Origin: Phaseolus vulgaris
Lineage: Eukaryota > Streptophyta > Magnoliopsida > Fabales > Fabaceae
DNA length: 64,000 nucleotides
NCBI RefSeq assembly: GCF_000499845.2
Contig: NC_023755.2
Span: 31,707,753-31,771,752, forward strand
Direction of reading: 5' to 3'
Numbering within the stretch: the stretch's first letter is position 1; every line of letters begins with the position of its first letter. Under the pieces are notes generated by a model. The model worked only from the letters and a program-made list of their open reading frames with translations. It made no database searches and was not told the origin of the DNA. Positions 11,901 through 22,534 of this stretch are shown in pieces. The translations under genes and the position numbers were made by a program.

Positions 11901-14900
11901 GTACGATTTCTTACAATTATGGCAATATGTAATACTGTCATACCTACACGAAGGTGATTCTGCCTTTATCTTTGCTAGGTCACCGGATATGACAACTGTT
12001 AAGACTAACAAATTTCTAAGTTGGGATATTTTTTAGTAAGCCCTTTGTAGGAAGTTATTAATTTGTGCTTGTTTTCTTGTTGTCATACTTAGCAAAACTG
12101 GAGATATCTTGTATAAAGCACAGTCTCAAGATGAGGACGCCCTTGTTCAGGCTGCTGCTCAAATGCACATGATTTACTTTAATAAGAGTGGAAATATTCT
12201 TGGTACTGTGATTGCTGTTACTTTTGAAAGCATGACTGACTATTTGGTTACATAAATTCATATAATCACTTTTTTTAATATTTCAGAAGTCAAGTTCAAC
12301 TCTTCAATACTTCAGTATGAAGTCCTGGAAATCCTAGAGTTCACCTCTGATAGGAAAAGAATGTCAGTAGTATTGAAAGATTGCCAAAATGGAAAGATCC
12401 TTCTTTTGTCAAAAGGTGCAGACGAGGCTATTCTTCCGTTTGCTCGTGCTGGTAAAGTTATTTATGTTTTCTGTTCGTTTGTATTTTATGGTATTCAACT
12501 AATGTTTACACTGGAGTTTTCTTTCAATTCATGATTCCTTATACTTCTCCTTTCTTCTCACGAATATAGTTGGCTTAGAGTCAGATAGGAGTATAGTGAT
12601 TTCAGATGAGTGAAATATTGAGATTAAATAGTCATGCACTATTGTCGGAAAATGATGTCAGTTCATTTAATTTTGTTTTTCCTTTTTTTTAAGTGTCCCA
12701 TACTTTTACTCATACCTGTTTGCATGTATTGGAACTAACTTTTCAAATCTGATCCGACCAGAATTGATTATATGATTTACATTAATTGAATGACTTTTAA
12801 CTGAATCTGACTTAAAATGATCCTAGGATCTGGCTTTGGCTATGAACTTGTGAATTTTTACGAGGCCCATCCCTCTTTAAAGGCTGAAAAAAATCTACAT
12901 TAGATAAAGGCAAAAACTTGGTTCTGTGTTAAGGACTTACAACCGCAACCAAATTGAACAGTTCAAAATTTAGGGGGAGGAGACAACACTTCAATATATG
13001 GTAATGAAAGCTTTTGAGGCTTAAAGAGAATTTACAAAGGAACTTATATCTACCCCATCTCACCCTACAGAGACAAGTGGGCCTTGAACTCGTGATCTAT
13101 CAAATGTAAGATATGCCTTGTTTCTCTCGGGCAAACCCTTGGGGTTATATAAGTCTGTTATATCGGTTAGTTTTTTGTTGACTTCTAAGGCCTAACACGA
13201 TCTTCTTCCACTATCTGGGTTTGGGATTGGGTCTGAGACCATAGACGGGGTTATATGATTTTACATAGAAGAGATTGGTTTTGCGTCAATTATGGAAAAA
13301 TAACAAGGAATCTCCAGGTAGTTTAAGGTGTGTGCAAAGAAGGCCCTGAGAGGTAACAGTAAGAAAAGTTGATTTTGTTGAATATTCTTTTGTCAAGAAT
13401 TGTATGTGCAGAAGGCTTTATTTTATTTATATGGAAATCAACATATTGATAGAACATGAGCAAAACAAGAAAACTATCAGCAAATGAACTGATAAAGATA
13501 ATGCCCAAAAAAAATAGGATAAAGACATTTATCCTATCAGTTAACATGACTTTTATTTAAAATAAAATAACATAGAAATCCAATATATTCTGTTTCTTAA
13601 TTAATTCCAACAGTTATATCTTCAATACTCCTCCTTGACTCTGGAACTACAAATTCCAAGTTTTTTGTCTCAAGTATTCAAGTCTTGCTTTTGAAAGTGC
13701 CCTTGGTCAAAATGTTAGCGCTTTGATTCTCTGTTTTGTAGTATAGTAATTTCACTCTTCCCTCTCTTTGAAATTCTCTTAGAAGAAAAAGATTTATCTT
13801 TTAATATTTAGTTTTCCATAAAAAACCGGATCATTGGCAACTGAAATTGCAGCTGGTTGTCTATAAAAATCTGTGTACTATCTTCTTGTTCCATATGCAA
13901 ATTTGTCATGATTGTCCTGATTCAAAGAGTCTGATTCACCGTGGAAACAGCAACTACATATTCTGCATTTGTAGTTGATTGAGCTATAACATGTTGCTTT
14001 TTAGAGTACCAAGAAAAAACTCCAGAACCAAAAGAAAAACAGTAACCAGATGTGGTTCTCATCACAACCTATCCAATCACTATCAGAGTAGACATGAAAC
14101 TTAAACTTATGAGAATGAGAGTACATCACACCATATTCTAAAGTTCCTTTAATATATTAACAATTTGTTTGGCAGGCTCAAGAGTGAACATTAGCACAAT
14201 GCATGAACCTTGAAAGAATACTTATTGCAAAAATTACATTTGGTCTTGCAGCAGTAAGTTATATTAGGCAACCAATTAAGCTTTTGAAATGATGTTCATC
14301 TATCTTATCGACTCCATCATCTTTTCTAAATGATTCCTTCTGGTGTATCAATGCTTTTGCTGTCCTCCATTCAGAATTTCTTTAGGATTTTCTGTGCATA
14401 TTCTTTTTGACGTAAAACTCCATCCTTATGTTGCTGTACCTCCATTCCCAAGAAGAAGGACAATAAACCAAAATCTGTCATTTCAACTTTAAACTCCGTT
14501 ATTAGTTTCTCATCAATGTCAGTCACAAGTATGTAATCAACATAGCTAGAAACTATGATTAAATCAACACTGACCATTTTCACTTATAATGTAGCTTTGC
14601 TTGGACGTTTAACAAATCCAAGTTTTTGAAGATAATCATCAATTCTACCATACCAAGCCTAGGGGCCTATTCAAGACCATACAATGCCTTCTTTATCTTG
14701 TACACGTTGTCTTCTTGTACACGTTAACTTTAAATCCCTCTTGTTGCTCCACAAATATCTCCTCATGCAAATAACCATTTAAAAATGCATATTTTACATC
14801 TAAATGATAATTTTCCATCCTTTGTGCAGCCAAAGCAAGCATCATTCAGAATGTAGCAATGTCCAACATGAGCTAATTCATCCTCTTAAAACAGACTTAG

Positions 14901-17900
14901 TACACTGAGATTTGCCCCTTATATACTATTAATTGGTCTTCTCTCTGGCTAATGTGGGATCTTTAACAGTTCTGTAAACCCATTTGACTGCTATAGGTTG
15001 TTTGTGTTGAGGGCTTTCCACCATCTCCCATGTGTCACTTTTTTCAATCATTTTGAGCTCTTCCTCCATAGCTTTAGTAATCAAATGTGTGTGTTATATA
15101 TACTGTGGTAATGTAGTAATTGGATAATAATAATAATAAAAGGTTTGTTTGGAGAAGCTTCTATAGAAAAGAGAAAAAGCAGAAAAAATTAAATGAACTT
15201 TTCTGTAACAAAGCATAATAAATTAAAATAATAGTGATAATTTAAACATAAGCTAGTTAGTAATAATTAGAAATAATATAATAATAAGAAATAATAAGAA
15301 TGTACATATATGTGTGTGTATGTACGTGTATTTGTATATATTAAAACATTGGATAGGTACCAAAAAAAATCAGAGTAGCTGTCATCTCAATACCACTACC
15401 TGCTGTCGAGTTTTTATTTTCTTTGGGGGGCAACGGGGAAGGGGGCCGCTGCTCTGCTATTGACACCATTGATTATTGCAGGGCAACAGACTCGACATTT
15501 CATTGAAGCTGTGGAACAATATGCTCACTTGGGATTGCGTACACTATGTTTGGCTTGGCGTGAGTTAAAGAAAGATGAATATCGAGAATGGTCTTTAATG
15601 TTTAAAGAGGCCAGTAGCACTTTGGTTGATAGGGAGGTAAAGGGCATATACTTATGGCTTATTTTATGTACTTTAACTCAAAAGCTCTCTTTCTCAGTTT
15701 AATATCTTTCACAGTGGAGAGTAGCTGAGATTTGTCAACGAGTAGAACATGACTTGGAAATTCTCGGTGTAACAGCAATAGAGGATCGTTTACAGGTGAA
15801 AATTAGCTGTACTTGCAGATAACAATCTATAATATATAGTAATACTTTTAAATTCATGTAATTTTACTGAATCCTCATCTACTTTTGATGAAATGAAAAT
15901 ATTAAAGAATTTCCCCAGTGATTTAATGTGATGACCATTATGATTTATTTTTATGTTTTGCTTTTAGGATGGAGTGCCTGAAACGATAGAAACTCTAAGA
16001 AAAGCTGGAATAAATTTTTGGATGCTAACTGGAGATAAGCAGAATACTGCAATACAAATCGCTCTGTCATGTAATTTTATTTCTCCAGGTGATTCAGATT
16101 TGGGATCATGTTGTAGAATATAGTTTTCTTCTTAGTGATGTGAAAATAGTACAATTATTGTATGTCTTCATAATCAAGCAGCATTAGAATCTCGAAATGA
16201 CCCCCATAGGTAGTCTGCCATTATCTCTGTTTATATAAAATAGATAAAAACTTATGTTTGTGTCTTGTTTTTCTGCTGTATATATTCTTCCATTTAGTAG
16301 GGGGGTAAGCGTATGAGTGGTGAAAACTGTCCCAACTGTACAAAAGGAGGAACACCTGATGGTTGTTCTCAAGACTCCATTTTAGTGCTAGTAGTGGGTA
16401 GCGGAGCTTAATTGTTCTATTTGGGGTAGCCAAAGAGATAATATAATTGAAGGTCTTAGAAAATTGGTCTTGGTCTTAAGTCTAATTAAATTTCACAAAA
16501 CAACCTTGCAAGGTAAGGTTTGTACCACCTATCTACTATAATTTAATCATATCTCTAGTCGATATGAAATATCTAGCACATTTCACACCGAGGACTAGAC
16601 ATCTAAAGTGTGGGACTAAATATTGATTAGTAGTTTGATAATGGGTGACAACAGGTCCAACAAATCTCAATAAGATAGATTTTGATACCATCTTAGAAAG
16701 TGAACTTTAAACCTAATTCAATCTCAACAAAATAGTTTGTAAGGTGAGGTTTGCATCCACTTATGCTCTATATGTTACAAAACACTTTTTATCCATATAG
16801 TTTTAATGAATGTTAAATAAATAATTAAATAATGTAAATAGTGATTAATTGTGTAGAGGTTTAATATAATGATCATTCCAAAACATCGTCATTTGAATAC
16901 CTCATTTGAATTTAAAAATATCTTGATATCTTATTCAGAATCCATATAAATTTAATAAATAATGTAAATACTGATTAATTGTGCTCTGAAGTTTAAAGCC
17001 ATAGTAAAGCTTGATATGATGATCATTCCCAAATGTAGTCAGAAAAGCACGCATTTATAAGTTTTACTAATCACTAGCTATCTGAAAACACATTGATAAT
17101 AGGAATGACATAAATCAGGAAATATCTAGAATACCTTATTTGAATGCGTGGCTTCTGGTTAACAGCTTGAGCTACCAACATAAAAAAAATACTTTTCAAC
17201 TTTAACTTACTATCTCTTGTGCATATTATCCTGTTTTAGAATGGCTTGGCTATGTTTGTGTTAAAATTTGCTTTAAATTTTACTGTTTGATTAGTGTTAT
17301 TCATACTTCATTGGAAGGCTATTAATTTATGTTGGTAAAACTGGAGAGGATTTATTCTTACAATTCACTCTCCCAATGGATAGCTTCTATCAATTGATGG
17401 CCATAAAATAAATTCTTTTCAACTGATAAAGGCTTTGGTAATTGAAATGATGTAAAAACTCGAATAAGGAAATATCTAGAAGTATACCTTCTTTGAGTTT
17501 GGAAATGTCAGAGTCCTATTCTGGATGCTTCAAAGATTTATATAGCTGGGCTTACGAACTTAAACAACACTACCGTAACTTCAACTCAACTATCTGTTGT
17601 GCATAGTCCCATTTTTTAAGAGCTTTTCGATGTGTGTGCACAAATTGCTTTAAATTTTATTGTTTGATTAGTACTAAGCATTCTTCTTTGGAAGGTTTTT
17701 AATTAATGTTGGTAACATTGAGGAGCCTTTATTCTTACGATTCCCTCCCCCAAAACAAACAGAACCAAAGGGACAGCTTCTATCAATTGATGGAAAAACA
17801 GAGGAAGAGGTTTGTAGGAGTTTAGAGAGAGTGCTACGAACTATGCGGATAACTACCTCAGAACCCAAGGTATTGCTTATTAATTTCTGTATTATCTTAG

Positions 17901-20900
17901 AATCCACTAGTTTTGTTTTTCTTGACCATTCTTCATTCTTTTATTGTGTGGTTTCTATTTTGGAGGATATGTTATTATCCCTTTGTCTTCTCCAACAAAT
18001 TTATTGTCATATCTAAAATAAGTAAATAAATCTAGTAATGAGCAACTTCTATGGACACATAGGGTGTTCTAACTAGGACACTCTTTTTAGCAAACATGTG
18101 GTGAGATCAAGATAATTTGGAAGGTTTTGGAATTCATCTGATCATTCTTCTCTTAAACAGGATGTGGCTTTTGTTGTTGATGGTTGGGCACTTGAGATTG
18201 CACTTACTCACTATCGGAAAGCTTTCACCGAGTTGGCAATTTTGTCAAGGACTGCTATATGTTGTCGTGTGACGCCATCACAAAAAGCACAGGTTTTTTC
18301 TTTTTACCATTTATCTGCTTACAATAATATGTTGCTTCTGTTTTTATGAGGCTAATGCATTCCTTTCATTTTTAGTTGCCATCCATGTTAATAAGGGGTG
18401 TCTTATCTCCTTTTAATTAACCTATTACAATAAGAAGGGGGATGACACGATCAACATCTTATGTTTTCCTCTAATGGGAACCTAATACTTCTATTTGTAT
18501 TATTTCAATTCTAAATTATCAGAAAATAATGGTTACTAATTTGTCTTGTATACTATATTCCTTGTTGCAGCTTGTTCAGATCTTAAAATCATGTGATTAT
18601 AGAACATTGGCTATTGGTGATGGTGGAAATGATGTAAGGATGATACAACAAGCTGATATTGGTGTGGGTATCAGTGGCAGAGAAGGATTGCAGGCAGCAA
18701 GAGCAGCTGATTACAGTATTGGAAGTAAGCCATTTTACTCCTTTGCTGGTGCAATCATGATATGTATACTAGTCCTTTGACACAGTTCCCCAAGTACCAT
18801 CTGTTTCTTGTATTTTGAATTTGTCAGATATTTCACACATATGGTTCAATTTCTAATGTTGTTCTGTATCTCTATCAATAACTTTTCTTTATTATTCTTG
18901 ACAACCATAATTTGATTCAAAGCTCTTCTACTAATTAATCTTTTTCAGTATTTGGAATAAGACAGGGCAGACTAGTGTTTTCCATTCTTTCAGTAGTTGC
19001 TTATGACTACCAGATTTCATCTCTTTAATGTTATGATTATTCTGTTCATTTTCAGAGTTTAGATTCCTGAAGAGATTAATTCTGGTCCATGGCCGCTACT
19101 CATACAACCGTACAGCATTTCTTTCTCAATATTCATTCTACAAGTCCCTACTGATTTGCTTCATCCAAATCTTGTGAGTTTCTTTGACAAGGTCTTGAAT
19201 TTTTTTTTCCTGACAAGCATTAAAGATGTCCCTAGCCAGAAAGGGCTGGGTTGCTATATACAGTAAGTTTCACAGAAACACCCACTGATAGCCCAGAAAA
19301 AAAGGAAAACAATGTCTGTTGTTTTTCCATTCTATTTCTGTGCGGTTATTGCTAATGATTATGAATATGATAATCAAACAAGCACTTCAGGAACCTACCC
19401 TTAAAAGCTAGTTTTTAAGGGAGACAAATGAAATACTTAAATATTCCACTAAACATCTCATATTTGATGTAGGACTTAATAACTCGTAGTATCCAACTCC
19501 CATCATAACATCGTCCCTGGGTGCTAATGTCTCGGCAGATTTCACTTTATGACATTCTACTTAATAACACTTCAAAGTTTTTTTGTTGGTCGGAACCTAT
19601 ATAGTTAGTCCTTTTCAAAATATCAACAATTAATTCTGATACCAAATTGTTAAGAAGCAGTCAAGCATTTGAGGAACCCACTCTAACTGTTAAGGGGGGT
19701 GGGGAACCAAACAGACTCCACCAAACATTTTATATTACTCAACGTGGGACTTAGACAGCCCATAATATTGAAGTCCCTATTAAAATGTTGTGATGAAAGA
19801 AATGCATTCCAGTCTTCTTTATATTGATGGTTGCATCTCCAGTTTTTCATTCATTTCAGGTGTCTCTGGAACTAGCCTCTTCAATTCTGTCAGCTTGATG
19901 GCTTATAATGTTTTCTACACCAGTGTTCCTGTTCTAGTCAGCGTGCTCGACAAAGATCTTAGTGAGGAAACTGTAATGCAACATCCGCAAATTTTATTTT
20001 ACTGCCAAGCGGGAAGGTTTGTAATTGTGCTGCTTTTTGTTATAGATAGCAGAACTATCAAAATGTATAACTGAGTAACCCTTATATTAGTAAAAGGAAA
20101 TTTTTTTATGGCCATTTCATTGGGTAAGCATTTGACTATAAATATTGAAACAGGCTTCTGAATCCTAGTACATTTGCTGGATGGTTTGGGCGATCTCTCT
20201 TCCATGTGAGTTTTATTTGATATTAACCAATTGTTTATAAATTACTGAGATGATGAGTTTATAGGAAGCTCATAATGTTGTCAAGGGCGCTTTGGGCCAA
20301 AATTATGCCATATGCATATGGTGGATGGTTTAGCAGCCTATGCAGGAGCCAAGGTGGACAACATAAAAATAATATAAATATATAGTAATTAAGTATTAAA
20401 GCAGCTATTAAATTGATAAAGAATAATAAAAATATAAAAATGGTGTCACGGATTAGAAAGGGGAGTATAAATATTAAAAAGAATAACTAAAATAGTTGAA
20501 AAGGGAAAAATATAAAAAAAAACAGTATAAATATTTAAAAAAACGGAATTGAAAAAGTATACTTAAATAAAAGATTAAATTGACAGATTTAATAGAATTG
20601 AAATTTAAACAACAAAATAAATAAGAAACAAAATAGACAGTAAAAGTTCACCGGAGATGGAAAAATCATACACCAAAGGTTGTTGAAGCTGAAGCTGGAC
20701 CTTGCCGAAGATCAAGGTTGTTGGTGGTTGGATGCTTGGGGGGGATAGACAGGTAGTAGTGACTCATGAGGGAAAAATGGGTTTTAAACCCATGGCCCAA
20801 ATACTATTTTTGTTTTTTCCACCATGGCCACCGTGACTACCGCAGGCATGTTTATGGTAGGTGCCATTTAAACACAACCCTACCATGGTGCCACCATTGC

Positions 20901-22534
20901 TGCTGTTTAATAACACACTCTCATGACTGATGTTTAATAACACACTCTCATGACTGATGTGTTGCTCCACGAAAAAAAACTGAGTTACTAGCTTTACTTC
21001 AAAATTATGTAGTTCCATGAACATTTTATCTGTGCCTGTTCATTTCTCATTGGTATCGATTGTAATTTGCAGGCAATAGTTGTATTTGTGATAAGCATAC
21101 ATGCTTATGCTTATGATAAAAGTGAAATGGAGGAGGTTTCAATGGTTGCACTTTCCGGCTGTATATGGTTACAGGCTTTTGTAGTAACAATGGAGACCAA
21201 GTAAGCTTTAATATTGGTGGTCACTGATGCAACTGTTACTTCCACTTAGAGTGCTATGCTATTAGTAATGAATTGAAAGAACTATCTGGTGTATAATGTT
21301 TCCATTTTTAACGAGAAGAGTTTAATTTTTTGTGGTGATGGAGTGGGTGGGGAGGATTATTGCTTTTTTGGCTTGGTTGCAATTGTTTGGTTGGCATGGA
21401 AATTCCGAAAATAAGTCATTTTAGTTCAAAGCATTTGCTTCAACTCGCTGGAGAAGTTTTCCTGGTTTGATCGCCTGACTCTTATTTTTTATGCCTACAG
21501 TTCCTTTACTGTATTGCAACATATGGCTATATGGGGTAATTTGGCTGCCTTTTATGTCATTAACTGGATCTTCAGCGCTCTTCCTTCATCAGGGATGTAT
21601 ACAATTATGTTTAAGTTGTGTCGACAGCCGTCATATTGGATTGCAATTTCTGTAAGTAGCTTCTCACCTCTTGCACCTTAATGAAGTTCTTCACTCTCAA
21701 TCTCCTCCTTCTCTTTCCTTTCTACTCTCATCAGATGCATTCAAGATTATGTTTTTCTATTTTTTGTTTTATACATTTAAAATTGGAAACATGATAATAA
21801 TAGAGATTTTTGTGATTTCCAGTAAAACAAATCGAACACATCCATGTTATTTCCATGTTATCTCCATGTTATCCTTTCCAGTGTTAGATCACGAGATTTC
21901 ACATTCTACAGGAATCTTGTCCCAAAACTGTATGGCATTGAGTTCCTTTTTTACCTGATAAAATTCACGTCTATTTCTTTGCCTGTGAAATAAATCAACG
22001 TAGATTGCATGGCCCTGGCGATAAGCCAAATCCATTCACATTATGACATACATTATAAATTTTGTTCACACATCTATTTCTTTGCCTGTGAAATAAATCA
22101 ACGTAGGTCAGATGGCCCTAGCGAGGAGCCAAATTCATTCACATTTTCTTTTAGCAAAAATACGTTGATTATGGTTTGATGGAAACTATTATTCCATACA
22201 GCTCATGGTTGCGGCAGGGATGGGTCCCATTCTAGCTATCAAGTACTTCCGATATACATATAGATCGAGCAAAATCAATACACTTCAGCAAGCTGAACGT
22301 CTGGGAGGGCCAATTATGTCTCTTGGCCCCATTGAGCCTCAACAGAGATCTATAGAGAAAGATGTTTCTACCCTGTCAATAACACAACCCAAAAGCAGAA
22401 ATCCTGTGTATGAACCACTGTTGTCAGATTCCCCGAGTGCCACCAGAAGATCTTTCGGATCAGGAACACCATTTGATTTTTTCCAGTCACAATCAAGATC
22501 ATCGATGTCTAACTACACAAGAAAGGACAACTGA
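5957..22534 (+). CDS. ALA2: Phospholipid-transporting P4-ATPase, ALA2 type
   Basis: Aminophospholipid flippase of 1104 residues. P4-ATPases use ATP to move lipids from the lumenal/exoplasmic to the cytosolic leaflet; Arabidopsis ALA2 is reported to be phosphatidylserine-selective, to act at the prevacuolar compartment, and to need an ALIS beta-subunit. Visible landmarks: first membrane segment about 44-66, actuator loop DGET at 157-160, third membrane segment about 269-291, P4-specific PISI at 328-331, phosphorylation motif DKTGTLT at 381-387 (Asp381), nucleotide-domain FTSDRKRMS at 500-508 and KGADEA near 524, TGDK at 636-639, GDGGND at 751-756, then six C-terminal membrane segments and a Ser-rich tail ending TRKDN. 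Length and sequence match Arabidopsis ALA2 (about 1107 aa) almost throughout, so subfamily assignment is firm. All catalytic motifs are intact, so it should be functional. Confidence 0.97.
9203..9300 (+). other. GC-AG intron (ALA2 intron 5)
   Basis: The donor reads tatacag|gcaagtcc and the acceptor atttcttcag|gtaatg. Only this junction restores the conserved Tyr-Thr-Gly-Asn-Glu reading across the actuator domain and keeps the 3315-base frame. The donor is otherwise a perfect consensus (cag|gcaagt), as known U2-type GC-AG introns are. Confidence 0.9.
12452..15481 (+). other. ALA2 intron 12, enlarged
   Basis: A 3.03-kb intron between the exons encoding the ..FARA and GQQTRHF parts of the nucleotide-binding domain. 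About half of it is an antisense copia fragment. The rest, 12452-13310 and 15120-15481, is AT-rich; a simple (taa/aat)-rich tract runs at about 15118-15300 with a short gtgtgtatgtacgtgta stretch near 15315. Confidence 0.85.
13320..15110 (-). mobile_element. Copia retrotransposon fragment in intron 12
   Basis: Antisense to ALA2. Read on the minus strand it gives, in order, the RT start ([16 protein letters not shown] near 15060; AVKWVYRT), RT core with YVDYILVTD (14371-14583; normal copia YVDD, the second Asp replaced by Tyr), [15 protein letters not shown], RNase H with DSDW and a LTKG-like end near 13700, all with stops. A purine-rich tract (caaggaggag) precedes a likely 3' LTR starting tgttggaatt at about 13612 and running to about 13320. 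No 5' LTR, gag or integrase remains in the intron, so it is 5'-truncated. Confidence 0.85.
16452..16790 (-). mobile_element. TRIM-like element in ALA2 intron 15
   Basis: Two related terminal repeats (about 16452-16600 and 16692-16790; shared words cttagaaa, taaggtttg/gaggtttgca, ccacttatgctct/ccacctatctact) flank a short non-coding centre. The sequence ttttgataccatctt next to the second repeat is, on the minus strand, a decayed TGGTATCA-type tRNA-iMet primer site. This is the layout of a terminal-repeat retrotransposon in miniature. It lies antisense to ALA2. Ends are approximate. Confidence 0.6.
16810..17030 (+). repeat. Short direct repeats in intron 15
   Basis: The segment taataaataatgtaaatactgattaattgtg (16950-16985 region) followed by atgatcattccc (17017) repeats an earlier copy at about 16815-16880 (aataatgtaaatagtgatt, atgatcattcca). 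The copies are roughly 140 bp apart and have diverged. Confidence 0.6.
17050..17795 (+). repeat. Tandem duplication spanning intron 15/exon 16 boundary
   Basis: Two diverged copies, about 17050-17400 and 17440-17795, share ggaaatatctaga, ctttaaattttattgtttga, ggaaggttttaattaatgtt, tttattcttac and cagcttctatcaattgatgg. The right copy ends in the true start of exon 16; the left copy ends in a fossil piece of that exon (17377-17400) whose acceptor region has lost about a dozen bases. Confidence 0.8.
19376..19790 (-). mobile_element. TRIM-like element in ALA2 intron 19
   Basis: Terminal repeats at about 19376-19512 and 19650-19787 (aagcacttcaggaacc / aagcatttgaggaacc, then a run of gg, ccactaaacatct / ccaccaaacatttt, gtgggactta, ccatcataacat / ctattaaaatg). 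A decayed primer site, seen as ctgataccaaattg on the plus strand, lies directly left of the right repeat, so the element is antisense to ALA2. A relative of the same repeat lies at 63120-63285. Confidence 0.6.
20206..21072 (+). other. ALA2 intron 21
   Basis: Non-coding, AT-rich at 20340-20640. A perfect ~27-bp tandem duplication (gtttaataacacactctcat plus gactgat, twice) sits at about 20905-20960, next to a small GC-richer patch (20700-20890) of unknown origin. Confidence 0.6.
21964..22146 (+). repeat. ~80-bp direct repeat in ALA2 intron 23
   Basis: Two copies (about 21964-22045 and 22071-22146) share ctatttctttgcctgtgaaa, taaatcaacgtag and, less well, atggccctagcgaggagcca and attcattcacatt. 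They lie close to the acceptor of the last exon but do not touch it. Confidence 0.75.

Larger units (their letters stand above)
5957..22534 (+). other. ALA2: ALA2 exon-intron structure
   Basis: Coding exons by splice signals and reading frame: 5957-6081, 6880-7093, 8312-8428, 8604-8696, 9028-9202, 9301-9467, 10156-10260, 10560-10657, 11094-11236, 11857-11953, 12093-12202, 12287-12451, 15482-15636, 15715-15795, 15968-16088, 17763-17869, 18161-18292, 18571-18724, 19056-19173, 19843-20016, 20154-20205, 21073-21200, 21501-21651, 22202-22534. Their sum is 3315 bases, exactly 1105 codons with the stop. All introns are GT-AG except the one after exon 5, which is GC-AG. Introns 12 (3.03 kb) and 15 (1.67 kb) are enlarged by transposons and duplications. 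The start ATG follows the 5' leader acceptor and gives the conserved [12 protein letters not shown]-terminus. Confidence 0.93.
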
